This document shows positions 32,052-40,934 of a stretch of 43,866 bases of DNA, in pieces; position 1 is the stretch's first letter, and each line of letters starts with the position of its first letter. The notes beneath the pieces were generated by a model. It saw nothing but the letters and a program-made list of their open reading frames with translations. It did no database searches and was not told the DNA's origin. This stretch comes from Deltaproteobacteria bacterium (GTDB lineage: Bacteria; Desulfobacterota; Desulfobaccia; Desulfobaccales; 0-14-0-80-60-11), in contig VGSQ01000013.1 in the NCBI GenBank assembly GCA_016874975.1, positions 1 through 43,866 on the forward strand, written 5' to 3'. A program made the position numbers and the translations under genes.

Positions 32052-32351
32052 TCACCCCCGCCCCCCTCTAGCATACAGATTGAGTATCAAAAAAACCATG
32101 GTGAGCATGGCCGTGGCCCCGCCTGCGGCCCAGGCCAGGCTGCGGGGCAGGGAGGTCCCCCGGCGCCAGCAGAGCAGCCAGATGACGAAATAATTGAGGG
32201 ACCAGAGCCCCCAGGGCACCGCAGCCCAGATATCCTTGCAGCCGCCGCCCAGGTTGAGATAGCCCTCAGCCAGCAGAAAAAAGACCGCCGGCGTCAGGGC
32301 CAGGGGCAGGAGGCCCAGGGCCAGCCGGACGATGGTGTTGTTGTGGGCCAT
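32052..32351 (-). CDS. Small multi-pass membrane protein, unknown
   Basis: The product from ATG 32351 (MAHNNTIVRLALGLLPLALT) has 99 residues and three hydrophobic segments: residues about 7-25, 38-58 (WAAVPWGLWSLNYFVIWLLC) and 72-93 (AWAAGGATAMLTMVFLILNL). An in-frame upstream ATG at 32411 would add 20 residues translated from an R7 palindrome and is unlikely. I do not recognise the family. It shares strand with the prenyltransferase upstream, separated by 226 bases of repeats. Real coding is supported by the even spacing of transmembrane segments and typical G/C third positions. Confidence 0.55.
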   Translation of the reverse strand: MAHNNTIVRLALGLLPLALTPAVFFLLAEGYLNLGGGCKDIWAAVPWGLWSLNYFVIWLLCWRRGTSLPRSLAWAAGGATAMLTMVFLILNLYARGGRG

Positions 32352-32370
32352 GGAGTCTTTCAATTTCTCT

Positions 32371-32520
32371 CGTTCCCAAGCTCCCGTGGGGGAACGGAAT
32401 TTTCCCACCAAACTCCGCTGGGGGACCTTCGCTCTTTTTGCATCACCTCAGCTTGCAGTGATGCTGTAGCCAAGCAGAGCTTGGCGGGCAAGCGGGTTCC
32501 CAAGCAGGAGCTTGGGAACC
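32371..32520. repeat. R7 palindromes (CGTTCCCAAGC family)
   Basis: CGTTCCCAAGCTCCCGTGGG to GGGAACGG lies at 32371-32396. A near-perfect hairpin GGTTCCCAAGC and GCTTGGGAACC lies at 32495-32520, preceded by GCCAAGC..GCTTGGC (32469-32484). The family also appears at about 31500, 31581 and 31878. Confidence 0.6.
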
Positions 32521-32527
32521 AGAGAAA

Positions 32528-32576
32528 AACCCAGAACCTGACACCTGGCACCTGGCACCTGGCACCTGACACCTGC
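32528..32576. repeat. Heptanucleotide array D
   Basis: The units AACCCAG, AACCTGA, CACCTGG, CACCTGG, CACCTGG, CACCTGA and CACCTGC run with no interruption and stop one base before the prenyltransferase stop codon (32578 on the minus strand). The three identical CACCTGG units make it the most regular array in the window. Confidence 0.9.
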
Positions 32577-32577
32577 C

Positions 32578-33489
32578 CTAATGCCGCAGGGCGGCATACA
32601 GCAGGCTCAAATTCAGGGCCAGGCCCATGACCACATGCGTCTGGATGGTGAGGGCCTGGATGGAGACGAATTCCGGCGAGCCGGGGGCGGTCCGGCGGAC
32701 GGCCCGGATGGCCCGGACGGCCAGGGGCAGAGCCGCCAACCCGGCCAGGATATGGGGCGGCAGGCCGAAGCCCTCCATCAGCGCGAAGAGGCTCAGGAAG
32801 GGCGCCGACATCAGCCCGGCGTACACCCAGGCGGCCCGTTTCAGACCCAGGCGCACCACCAACTGGTTCTTGCCGGCCGCCGCGTCCGCCTCCACATCCG
32901 GAAACTCGTTGATCCACAGGATGGCGGTGATGAGGAACCCCAGGGGCAGGCCCAGGGCCAATCCCACCGGGGCCAGGCTGTCGGTCAGGACGTAATGGGC
33001 CCCCCAGGTGAGAATGGGACCGAAGGCCAGGAAAATGGTGGCTTCCCCCAGACCCAGGCTCATGAGCTGCACCGGCGCGGCGGAATAGAGGTAGGCCGCC
33101 CCCAGGCCCAGGAGGCCGATCAGCGCCACCCAGTATTTGCCCAGGTAAATGAGCCCGGCCCCGCACACCACCCCCACCCCGAGGCAGATGTAGGCCAGGA
33201 GGCGCACTGTGGCGGCGGAAAGCTCCCCGTCCTGGATGACCCGGCTGCCGCCGCTGAAGGGGGTGAAGCGCACGTTCAGGGGGTCGCTCCCCAGGGAGTC
33301 GTAATAGTCGTTGAGGAGATTCCCGCCGGAGTGCAGGGCGGCCACTCCCAGAACGGTGAGCAGGAAGGCCTTGAAATCGAAGGTGCGCGTTTGCCCGTAG
33401 GCATAGGCCGCGGCCATAAATACGGGCATCAGGGAGCCGGTGAGGAAGGGGAGGCGAAAGGCTTTGAGATAAATGGCGAACATGGCCAT
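32578..33489 (-). CDS. UbiA-family prenyltransferase (MenA-like)
   Basis: This is an integral membrane enzyme of the family that attaches a polyprenyl chain to an aromatic ring. ATG 33489 is preferred because GGAGG lies 6 bases before it; ATGs at 33495 and 33483 are also possible. The 303-residue product begins MAMFAIYLKAFRLPFLTGSL, has the first Asp-rich motif LNDYYDSLGSD and the second NEFPDVEADAAAGK, and about eight hydrophobic segments. The first motif is the MenA form (1,4-dihydroxy-2-naphthoate prenyltransferase), suggesting menaquinone synthesis, fitting anaerobic respiration. No other men or mqn genes are in view. Confidence 0.85.
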   Translation of the reverse strand: MAMFAIYLKAFRLPFLTGSLMPVFMAAAYAYGQTRTFDFKAFLLTVLGVAALHSGGNLLNDYYDSLGSDPLNVRFTPFSGGSRVIQDGELSAATVRLLAYICLGVGVVCGAGLIYLGKYWVALIGLLGLGAAYLYSAAPVQLMSLGLGEATIFLAFGPILTWGAHYVLTDSLAPVGLALGLPLGFLITAILWINEFPDVEADAAAGKNQLVVRLGLKRAAWVYAGLMSAPFLSLFALMEGFGLPPHILAGLAALPLAVRAIRAVRRTAPGSPEFVSIQALTIQTHVVMGLALNLSLLYAALRH

Positions 33490-33615
33490 GAGCATCCTCC
33501 GGCTCCCGATTATATGCCCCGCCGGCCGCCGCGTCAACGACGGCGCAGGAGAATTTCGTTGCACGATGAGCCGGGAACGGCTAGGATTATAACTTCAGGA
33601 TATTGCGCAACATGA

Positions 33616-34617
<1,002 letters not shown>

Positions 34618-34623
34618 GGCAGT

Positions 34624-34878
34624 CCCTCATGAGCCTGCGGCTCACGCTAAGAACATAAAATGAGATTTCTGGAGGCGGGCCGGGGGGAGCCGGCTCCCAG
34701 GGCGCGCCGTGCACGCCGTCGGCGGCGGCCAGGGGCCGCCCCCTGACTCTGACCGGCCCCTCGCACCGGGAAATTTTCCTCACCGTCCCCCCTGAGCCCT
34801 GGGCTCACTCAGAAACGATGCATCTGCAGCGCCCCGCCCCTGGAAGCGAAAGGCCGGGACACCCGGGGGCGGGTGTCC
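34624..34878. repeat. R4-R3-R2 repeat cluster after mdh
   Basis: R4 core CCTCATGAGCCTGCGGCTCA (about 34624-34643), R3 AGGGCGCGCCGTGCACGCCG to GGGGCCGCCCC (about 34699-34741) and R2 GGACACCCG..CGGGTGTCC (34857-34878, identical to the copies at 19574 and 30331). It fills the convergent spacer between mdh and the PPOX-like gene, with no gene seen. Confidence 0.7.
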
Positions 34879-34901
34879 TGGATAACGCTGCCTGCGGCTT
34901 G

Positions 34902-35291
34902 TCAGCCGGCGCCGATGAGCGGCAGAACCTGCTCCAGCCGGAAGAACACCAGAAACCGGGGGCCCTCCTGTTTGTCCTTCTCCGCCGGGTAGGTGCGGCG
35001 GCGCAGGGAGTAAAGGAGCTCCGAATCCTGCTCCTCCCTGATTTTGCTGAGATAGAGACGCCTCCCCCGGTAGCCCGGCCCATTCTCCATGAAAAGATAG
35101 GCGGCGTGGGGGTTCTCCTGGAGGTTCCGGTGCGTCAGACGGTGGGGCATGATGAAAGCCAGGCTCCCGTCCTCCATGACATGAGGCCGGGCAAAAACCG
35201 CCTGGTTCACCCGTCCCCGGGCGTTCGCGGTGGCCAGCACCCCGCGCCCTGCGGTATGTTCAAAGTAATTCCGAAGATCTTGAGGATCCAT
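34902..35291 (-). CDS. Pyridoxamine 5'-phosphate oxidase-like flavin-binding protein
   Basis: The 129-residue protein begins MDPQDLRNYFEHTAGRGVLA behind AAGGAG, and shows the split-barrel pattern of small PPOX-family proteins: GVLATANARGRVNQAVFARP, LAFIMPHRLTHRNLQENPHA and AYLFMENGPGYRGRRLYLSK. These segments normally bind FMN or a related cofactor. It is shorter than PdxH and lacks its C-terminal signature, so a role in pyridoxal synthesis is unlikely. The substrate is unknown. It is divergent from the YHS protein gene across 293 bases that carry an AT-rich stretch, probably promoter-containing. Confidence 0.8.
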   Translation of the reverse strand: MDPQDLRNYFEHTAGRGVLATANARGRVNQAVFARPHVMEDGSLAFIMPHRLTHRNLQENPHAAYLFMENGPGYRGRRLYLSKIREEQDSELLYSLRRRTYPAEKDKQEGPRFLVFFRLEQVLPLIGAG

Positions 35292-35584
35292 AATTCTCCT
35301 TGTTAAGCCCTCAGATAAATTTTCTTATTAAATAATTATTCCTTGATGGCGAGCAACCTTGCGAAGAAAAAATTCAGGAAAAAATGTTGTCAACTGGCCT
35401 TTCCTGACCCATTTTCAGCTTCGGCCAATCTCGAACCACTGGGGGCCACCTTGCCGGAATTTCGGGAAGCCTGGGCCACAGGCGAGATGACAACGGGACC
35501 CGGGATGCTTATTGTCAAAATTATGTATAAGGGAATCGGCCCGGCCGTTCCCCGGTGACTATTGAAGCGTAAAGGAGAAACGAC

Positions 35585-35863
35585 ATGAAGTCAGCGACTT
35601 CCGTCCTTGCAGTCCTAATGGTCTTCAGCCTGCTGGCGGCGCCTCTGAGCGCAGCCGACCCCAAAGGCAAGCCCCAGACCACCTGCCCGGTTCTGGGCGG
35701 CAATATCGACAAAAACGTCTATGTTGATTACCAGGGCTACCGCATCTACTTCTGCTGCACCGGCTGTGATGCGGAGTTCAAAAAGAACCCGGAAAAGTAT
35801 ATGAAAAAGTTGCAGGACCAGGGGGTGACCCCGGAGAAGGCCCCGGCGGCCGGCAAGAAGTAG
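35585..35863 (+). CDS. Exported YHS-domain protein
   Basis: ATG 35585 follows AAAGGAGAAACG. The 92-residue product has a signal peptide (MKSATSVLAVLMVFSLLAAP, LSAAD) and a small YHS-type domain: TTCPVLGGNIDKNVYVDYQG, YRIYFCCTGCDAEFKKNPEK, YMKKL. The cysteines in TTCPV and FCCTGC are those thought to bind metal in YHS domains. Similar exported proteins occur near metal handling systems; no such neighbours are seen here. It is probably monocistronic, with the repeat-flanked hemL 235 bases downstream. Confidence 0.85.
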   Translation: MKSATSVLAVLMVFSLLAAPLSAADPKGKPQTTCPVLGGNIDKNVYVDYQGYRIYFCCTGCDAEFKKNPEKYMKKLQDQGVTPEKAPAAGKK

Positions 35864-35987
35864 CCGGGGGGCCGTCTCTGGAGGAGGAGGGGGCCGGGGG
35901 GTTGGTTTCCGGGGGCGAGACGCCTGCGCCACCGCAGCCGCCGCTCCCCCGGCCTGCTACCCGGAAGGCCCTCGCCAGTTTTCTTAG

Positions 35988-36067
35988 AGTGAGCCGCAGG
36001 CTCCGGCGCCACTGTCTTATATTTTTGCCGATATTTTAGTATGGTTATGATGCGCAGTGCGCACCCT
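35988..36067. repeat. R4 half-copy and R1 copy upstream of hemL
   Basis: GTGAGCCGCAGGCTC (35990-36004) resembles the R4 stem, and ATGCGCAGTGCGCACCCTGA (36050-36069) is an R1 half followed by AAAAACTTTTCGG. Both lie in the hemL leader. A loose TTGCCG (36025) and TATGAT (36046) pair with 15-base spacing could be a promoter, but support is weak. Confidence 0.55.
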
Positions 36068-36097
36068 GAAAAACTTTTCGGAACGAAAAGAGGTGCC

Positions 36098-37384
36098 ATG
36101 TCGGCAGAATTTCCCCAATCCCAGCGCCTCTTTGAGCAGGCCCGCAGCCTCATGCCCGGCGGCGTCAACAGCCCGGTCCGGGCCTGGCAATCCGTGGGCC
36201 TCAATCCCCGCCTCATCGTGCGGGGGCAGGGGGCCCGGGTGTACGACGCGGACGGCTGCGCCTACCTGGACTACCTGGCCTCCTGGGGCCCTCTCATCCT
36301 GGGCCATGCCCATCCGGAGGTGGTGGCCGCAGTGCAGGAGGCTGCGGCGGCAGGGACCAGCTTCGGGGCCTCCACCCCCGGCGAGGTGGAGCTGGCCCGG
36401 CTCCTCACCCAGGCTGTGCCCACCCTGGAATTGGTGCGTCTGGTGACTTCCGGCACCGAGGCCTGTATGAGCGCCCTCCGATTGGCCCGGGCCGCCACCG
36501 GCCGCAGCCGGCTCATCAAGTTCGACGGCTGCTATCACGGCCACGCCGACTCTTTTCTGGTGGCCGCGGGCAGCGGCGTCCTCACCCAGGGCATCCCCGG
36601 CTCCCCCGGCGTGCCCCCGGAAATCGCCGGGCTCACCCTGTCGCTTCCCTACAACGACCTGGAGGCGGTGCGGGGGGCGGTGCAGCGCTATCCCGGCGAG
36701 ATCGCCGCCCTCATCGTAGAGCCGGTGGCCGGCAACATGGGGGTGGCGCCCCCCCAACCCGGGTTCCTGCAGGGCCTCCGGGACATCTGCGACGCCGCCG
36801 GCATCATCCTCATCTTCGACGAAGTCATCACCGGCTTCCGGGTGGGCTGGGGCGGCGCCCAGGCGCTTTACGCCGTCAGGCCCGACCTCACCTGCCTGGG
36901 CAAAATCATCGGCGGCGGCCTGCCCGTGGGGGCTTACGGCGGCCGGCGGGACCTGATGGAGCGGATGGCCCCGTCGGGGCCGGTCTACCAGGCGGGGACC
37001 CTCTCCGGCAATCCGGTGGCGGTGGCGGCAGGCCGGGCCACCCTGGCCGCCCTGCAGGACGGCAAGGCCTATAACCTCCTGGAGGAACGCGCCGCCTGGC
37101 TGGAGAGCGAACTGACGGGCCTGGCCCGCTCCCGGGGGCTGCCCCTCTGCCTCAACCGGGTGGGGTCCATGCTCACCCTTTTCTTCACCGCCGGGCCGGT
37201 GCACAATCTGGAGGACGCCAAGAAATCGGACCTGGCCGCCTTCACCCGCTTCTTCCAGGGCATGCTCGCCCAGGGCGTGTACCTGCCGCCCTCCCAGTTC
37301 GAGGCCTGGTTCATCTCCCTGGCCCACACCGAGCCCGACCTGGAGGCCACCGCGGCCGCGGCGCGGAAGGTGCTGGCTGGTTGA
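36098..37384 (+). CDS. hemL: Glutamate-1-semialdehyde 2,1-aminomutase
   Basis: HemL makes 5-aminolevulinate for tetrapyrroles by the C5 route. ATG 36098 is chosen (AGAGGT upstream; product begins MSAEFPQSQRLFEQARSLMP); an ATG at 36041 would add 19 residues translated from an R1 repeat. The 428-residue protein has the GGVNSPVRAW substrate region, TSGTEACMSALRLARAATGR, FDGCYHGHAD, IFDEVITGFRVG and the PLP lysine in TCLGKIIGGGLPVGAYGG. All class III aminotransferase features are intact. The partner hemA is not in the window. Confidence 0.96.
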   Translation: MSAEFPQSQRLFEQARSLMPGGVNSPVRAWQSVGLNPRLIVRGQGARVYDADGCAYLDYLASWGPLILGHAHPEVVAAVQEAAAAGTSFGASTPGEVELARLLTQAVPTLELVRLVTSGTEACMSALRLARAATGRSRLIKFDGCYHGHADSFLVAAGSGVLTQGIPGSPGVPPEIAGLTLSLPYNDLEAVRGAVQRYPGEIAALIVEPVAGNMGVAPPQPGFLQGLRDICDAAGIILIFDEVITGFRVGWGGAQALYAVRPDLTCLGKIIGGGLPVGAYGGRRDLMERMAPSGPVYQAGTLSGNPVAVAAGRATLAALQDGKAYNLLEERAAWLESELTGLARSRGLPLCLNRVGSMLTLFFTAGPVHNLEDAKKSDLAAFTRFFQGMLAQGVYLPPSQFEAWFISLAHTEPDLEATAAAARKVLAG

Positions 37385-37488
37385 TCGGTGGGGAGAGGGC
37401 CGGGGGAGCGGTGGCTCCTGTGGCACAGGCGTCTCGCCTGTTATTACCTTTCCCCACCCCGATGCAAAGAGACTTTCAAATCAATAGG

Positions 37489-37551
37489 AAACCCCGGAAC
37501 CCAAAATCCAAAACCCGGAACCCAAAACCTGGCACCTGACACCTGACCAAA
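37489..37551. repeat. Heptanucleotide array E, immediately upstream of a start codon
   Basis: The units AAACCCC, GGAACCC, AAAATCC, AAAACCC, GGAACCC, AAAACCT, GGCACCT, GACACCT and GACCAAA run for 63 bases and end 5 bases before ATG 37557. The methyltransferase gene that follows has no Shine-Dalgarno sequence other than what this array supplies. Confidence 0.85.
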
Positions 37552-37556
37552 TCCTC

Positions 37557-38384
37557 ATGCCGCCGCCCGAACGCCTCTACGTTTACGAAGTCCTGGGCAG
37601 GGTCAGTCCGCCGACCTGGCTCACGGGTGAGGATTTTCTGGGCTGCTGGCGGGAGGGCGACTGCTCCTACCTCTTCTTTTCCCAACCCCGGTCCCGGGAG
37701 GTGCAGGCCTGGCTGGCGGCCAACCCCGGCCTCGGGCAGTATCTCTCCGAGACCGACCTCAACTACGCCGACTGGGAGGCGGGCCAGCCCTTCCGGCCCC
37801 TCAGCCTGGCCGGCTTTCACCTCTCCCCCATCTGGGAGGAGCCGGCCCCCCGGCCCGGGGAGCTGGTGCTGCGGCTGGAGCCCGGCCTGGCCTTCGGCTC
37901 CGGCTATCACCCCACCACCCGGCTCTGCCTGGCCCTGGTGCGAGAGGTCTTCGACCAGGCCCCCCCGGCTCAGGTCCTGGACCTGGGCACCGGCACCGGC
38001 ATCCTGGCCCTGGCCTGCCTGGCCCTGGGCGCCCGGCGGGTGGTGGCGGTGGAATACAACGACCTGGCGGTGCGCACTGCCGCCCGCAACCTGCGCCACA
38101 ACCGGCGGGAGCGGGAGGTCCTCCTCATCCAGGGCGACGCCCGCCACTTCGCCTACCTGCCCGCGGACCTGGTCCTGGCCAACATCCACCTGGACGTGCT
38201 CCTGGACCTGGTGGCCCTGCCCCGCTTCCTGGACAAGCAGTGGTACATCTTTTCCGGCATCCTGGGGGCGCAGATGGAACGCTTCCAGGCCCGCCTGCAG
38301 GACTCGCCGCTCTCGATTCTCTCGGTCCGGGACGAAAACCTGTGGTTCGCGGTGCTGGCCCGGAATGTGCGTCACCAGGCTTAG
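37557..38384 (+). CDS. Second PrmA-like (L11 methyltransferase-like) protein
   Basis: The 275-residue protein shares the PrmA architecture: an N-terminal substrate domain (MPPPERLYVYEVLGRVSPPT), then FHLSPIWEEPAP, the GLAFGSGYHPTTRLCLALV motif, and the SAM site VLDLGTGTGILALACLALGA with VEYNDLAV. LANIHLDVLLDLV stands at the NPPY-like position. It differs from the full PrmA at 17744-18637 in the first 100 residues and has no FGTG but FGSG. The target may be another protein. The heptanucleotide array E occupies its ribosome-site region, so the translation start is uncertain; the next in-frame ATG is far inside the gene. Confidence 0.8.
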   Translation: MPPPERLYVYEVLGRVSPPTWLTGEDFLGCWREGDCSYLFFSQPRSREVQAWLAANPGLGQYLSETDLNYADWEAGQPFRPLSLAGFHLSPIWEEPAPRPGELVLRLEPGLAFGSGYHPTTRLCLALVREVFDQAPPAQVLDLGTGTGILALACLALGARRVVAVEYNDLAVRTAARNLRHNRREREVLLIQGDARHFAYLPADLVLANIHLDVLLDLVALPRFLDKQWYIFSGILGAQMERFQARLQDSPLSILSVRDENLWFAVLARNVRHQA

Positions 38385-38446
38385 AATTTCTTCCAGGCAA
38401 GGGCTCGTCCGCCAACGTTACTTCACCTTTCCGGGAGGTTCAAACC

Positions 38447-39070
38447 ATGCATGATTGCTGCCGCGCTTTCGTTGCCTTCGTGATGCTGTGCCTGGCGTTC
38501 GCTTTCCTGGCCGCCGGTGGCCCCTCCCCGGCGGGGGCCTCCCCGGCGGCGGTGCGGCCGCCCCAGAAAAAGTCCGACCTGACCTACGCCGACCGCAAGG
38601 CCTGGTATCGGATCCTCCGATGGCCCCAGGAGTATGAGGATGACTTCGACGCCGTCTTGGGGGTCGATAAAGACAAAGGCTGGATGAAGTTCTTCGAGCT
38701 GGCCCCGAAGAAATATCTGGTGGAAGTGCAGTGCAACCTGTTCGCCTATCAGGCCGGGTTCATCTATCTGTTTTATGATGAAAGCGTTTCCCCGCCGACG
38801 GCGCGCCTGCTCACCTTCAAAAGCTTTTACCGGGATAACAAGCAGGTGAAGACCCAGGAGGAGGCGCTGGTGGCGGGGTTGCCCGAGTTCAGCCCCAGGA
38901 CCGGTGAGCTTTCGGTCTGGACCAAAGGCCGGGGGCTGGGCGATTGCGGCGCCTGGGCGGTGTACCGCATCGAGGGGGGCCGGGCGGTGCTCCAGGAGTT
39001 CCGGGCCAAGGACGACTGCGACGGCAAGTACGTGGACCCCAAACAATACCCGCGGCTGTATCCTCGATGA
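38447..39070 (+). CDS. Exported protein, DUF1176-like
   Basis: ATG 38447 follows GGGAGG; in-frame upstream codons overlap the methyltransferase and are not protein-like. The 207-residue product has a signal peptide (CRAFVAFVMLCLAFAFLAAG) and a mature domain with DLTYADRKAWYRILRWPQEY and GRGLGDCGAWAVYRIEGGRA and VLQEFRAKDDCDGKY. The 'KGRGLGDCG..W...G....L.E.R....CDG' pattern is that of DUF1176. Two cysteines (GDCG and DDCDG) probably form a disulfide in the periplasm. Function unknown. It is convergent with the PAS protein gene, 20 bases apart. Confidence 0.7.
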   Translation: MHDCCRAFVAFVMLCLAFAFLAAGGPSPAGASPAAVRPPQKKSDLTYADRKAWYRILRWPQEYEDDFDAVLGVDKDKGWMKFFELAPKKYLVEVQCNLFAYQAGFIYLFYDESVSPPTARLLTFKSFYRDNKQVKTQEEALVAGLPEFSPRTGELSVWTKGRGLGDCGAWAVYRIEGGRAVLQEFRAKDDCDGKYVDPKQYPRLYPR

Positions 39071-39090
39071 AAGCGGGTTGAAGTTTTTCG

Positions 39091-39537
39091 TCAGGCTTTC
39101 GGGGCCGCCGCCCCGGCTTCACATGCCGCCAGGCGGCGGCGCAGTTCCTTCTCCTTCTCCCGGCGGGCGGTGACGTCCCGCAGGATGGCCGCGGCGCCCA
39201 GCACCTCGCCCCGGTCATCCCTGATAAGAGAGATGGAAAATTCCAGCGACAGGGTCCGGCCGTCCCGGTGCATCCCCGGCACGGCCAGCAATTCCCGGCC
39301 GTAGCGGGTCCGGCCGGTGGCCATGACCTGACGGTAGCCCTGCCAGTGCCGCTCCCGCAGTTTCGCGGGGATAATCAGGTCCAGGGTCCGCCCCAGGGCT
39401 TCGGCCGCTGCAAAGCCGAACATCATCTCCGCCCCCCGGTTCCAAAGCCGGATGACGCCGTCCCGGTCGGCGCAGATGACGGCGTCCGGGGCCTCTGCCA
39501 CGATCTGCCGGTAAAGCCGGTCGTCAAGCCAGGTCAC
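39091..39537 (-). CDS. Stand-alone PAS-domain protein
   Basis: The 148-residue protein consists of one PAS domain: IVAEAPDAVICADRDGVIRL, WNRGAEMMFGFAAAEALGRT, LDLIIPAKLRERHWQGYRQV, then a PAC-like SLEFSISLIRDDRGEVLGAA and AILRDVTARREKEKEL. This is followed by a short coiled coil of about 20 residues. No output domain follows. It could bind flavin, heme or a small ligand and signal to a partner protein, but no partner is encoded adjacent to it. It is divergent from ogt (55-base gap) and convergent with the DUF1176-like gene. Confidence 0.85.
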   Translation of the reverse strand: MTWLDDRLYRQIVAEAPDAVICADRDGVIRLWNRGAEMMFGFAAAEALGRTLDLIIPAKLRERHWQGYRQVMATGRTRYGRELLAVPGMHRDGRTLSLEFSISLIRDDRGEVLGAAAILRDVTARREKEKELRRRLAACEAGAAAPKA

Positions 39538-39592
39538 GGGTGCTCCTCAGATTTATTTTTGCGGACTTTTTGCGCCTGGGAGGTTTCCTGTC

Positions 39593-40066
39593 ATGCTCAT
39601 CTGGAACTGCCGCCTGCCCAGCCCCGTGGGGCCCATCACCGTGGGCTTCAGCCAGGAGGGAGTGACGCGCCTTGAGTTCGGCCCGGAGGGGGAGGAGGCC
39701 GCCATCCCCGCCTGCACCGACGCGCCGCAGCCCTGGATGGGGGACATCATCCGGGCCCTGGGCGATTATTTCGCGGGCAGGCCCATCGACTCCCGGGGCC
39801 TGCGCCTCCATCTGGCAGGCACTCCCTTTCAGCTCCGGGTCTGGCATGAACTGGCCGCCGTGCCCTGGGGGCAGACCGTGAGCTACGGGGAACTGGCCCG
39901 CCGCGCCGGTTACCGCGGGGCCTCCCGGGCCGTGGGCCGGGCCTGCGGCCAAAACCCCATCCCCATCATCATCCCCTGCCACCGGGTCATCCGGGCGGAC
40001 GGCTCCCCGGGGGGCTTCAGCGCCGGCCTGGAGCGCAAGCTCTGGCTGCTGGCGCATGAGAGTTAG
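39593..40066 (+). CDS. ogt: Methylated-DNA--protein-cysteine S-methyltransferase
   Basis: This DNA repair protein transfers alkyl groups from O6-alkylguanine to its own cysteine. ATG 39593 has GGGAGG upstream. The 157-residue product has the N-terminal ribonuclease-like domain (MLIWNCRLPSPVGPITVGFS), the helix-turn-helix segment GQTVSYGELARRAGYRGASR with the Arg finger, and the active-site IIIPCHRVIRADGSPGGFSA loop. It is a single-domain Ogt type, not the Ada fusion. It is divergent from the PAS gene and may share its control region. Confidence 0.93.
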   Translation: MLIWNCRLPSPVGPITVGFSQEGVTRLEFGPEGEEAAIPACTDAPQPWMGDIIRALGDYFAGRPIDSRGLRLHLAGTPFQLRVWHELAAVPWGQTVSYGELARRAGYRGASRAVGRACGQNPIPIIIPCHRVIRADGSPGGFSAGLERKLWLLAHES

Positions 40067-40130
40067 CAGGCGAACGGCGGGATGCGCTTCGCTTTCCCGC
40101 CCTACAGCGCTACGGCTCTGCCCATGGCTC

Positions 40131-40268
40131 ATAGGGCGGTCCGCGGCCGCCGGTTTCGGCGTGCACGGCACGCCCTATGAGGTGCACTTAAAGGAACCCA
40201 CGGTTAATGGGTAATGCTCAGGGTGTCGGGGTGAGGAGGGGCCGGTGGCACAGGCTTTCCAGCCTGTG
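40131..40268. repeat. R3 and R5 repeats downstream of ogt
   Basis: R3 in inverted orientation, ATAGGGCGGTCCGCGGCCGC to GCACGGCACGCCCTATG (40131-40179), and R5 GGTGGCACAGGCTTTCCAGC to CTGTGG (40242-40268). They fill the convergent spacer between ogt and the nuclease gene. Confidence 0.7.
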
Positions 40269-40301
40269 GAAGGCCCTGGCCCCCTCACCCGCGCATCCCC
40301 C

Positions 40302-40934
40302 TCACGGCTTGCAGGTGCGGCAGGGGCTGAAACCTTCCTCATAGGCCTTTTTCAGGGTATCGAACCGGACCCGGTTGCCCTGGCTCATCTTTTGGGCCAG
40401 GTGGCAGCCCGGCCGGTGTAAGCGGAGGCTTTTCCGGTTGCCCAGGTAGTGCTTCTCGTCCTGGTTCAGGGCCCGCTGCCAGATGCCTCGGCCGGTGGCC
40501 ATCCCCTGGCGCTGGGCCGCCACCAGTTCCTCCTTGAAGCGCAGGTTGGGGGGGATGAGATAGACCCGGACCCACCCCTGGCGCACCAGCTCGGCGTTGA
40601 CGAAGACGCCGTCAGGCAGGAAGAGATAGGCCAACACTCGCCCGTAATGGTCGTGCCGCAGTTTGTCGTACTCCAGGCGCACCTTTTTGCCCTGCACCAG
40701 CCCGGCCAGTTCGGCCCTGGCCTTGTGGGCCAGGAACTCCGCGGGTTTTCCCTCCTTTTCCAGCTCCGGGGCGTCGATGCCCAGCAGGCGCACTTTCTGG
40801 CCCCCTTCCAGGACCACGGTGTCGCCGTCCGAAACCTTGGCCACCACCGCCTCCGCCGGGGCGCCCGCAGGTTGGGCCTGGCAGGCCGTCGACAGCCACA
40901 GGGCCGCCATCAGAGTCAGGATCGCCTTAACCAT
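40302..40934 (-). CDS. Thermonuclease-family nuclease with C-terminal Ada-like Cys domain, probable lipoprotein
   Basis: The 210-residue product begins [20 protein letters not shown], a signal with a lipobox-like LSTAC. The SNase domain (about 25-145) has [20 protein letters not shown] followed by [21 protein letters not shown] and [11 protein letters not shown], which contain the Asp, Arg and Glu residues of micrococcal nuclease. A C-terminal domain ([20 protein letters not shown], ending FSPCRTCKP) places three cysteines and a His as in the Ada metal-binding domain. It overlaps the end of the upstream UXS-like gene by 8 bases. Extracytoplasmic nuclease activity is inferred from the family. 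Confidence 0.88.
   Translation of the reverse strand: MVKAILTLMAALWLSTACQAQPAGAPAEAVVAKVSDGDTVVLEGGQKVRLLGIDAPELEKEGKPAEFLAHKARAELAGLVQGKKVRLEYDKLRHDHYGRVLAYLFLPDGVFVNAELVRQGWVRVYLIPPNLRFKEELVAAQRQGMATGRGIWQRALNQDEKHYLGNRKSLRLHRPGCHLAQKMSQGNRVRFDTLKKAYEEGFSPCRTCKP

Noticed and set aside
35343-35558. 71-residue frame from a TTG codon upstream of the YHS gene
   Set aside because: It has no ribosome site and no motif, and it lies in the AT-rich divergent promoter region.
36041-36097. Earlier start for HemL
   Set aside because: The added 19 residues are a translation of the R1 repeat and adjacent sequence; ATG 36098 has a ribosome site and begins like family members.
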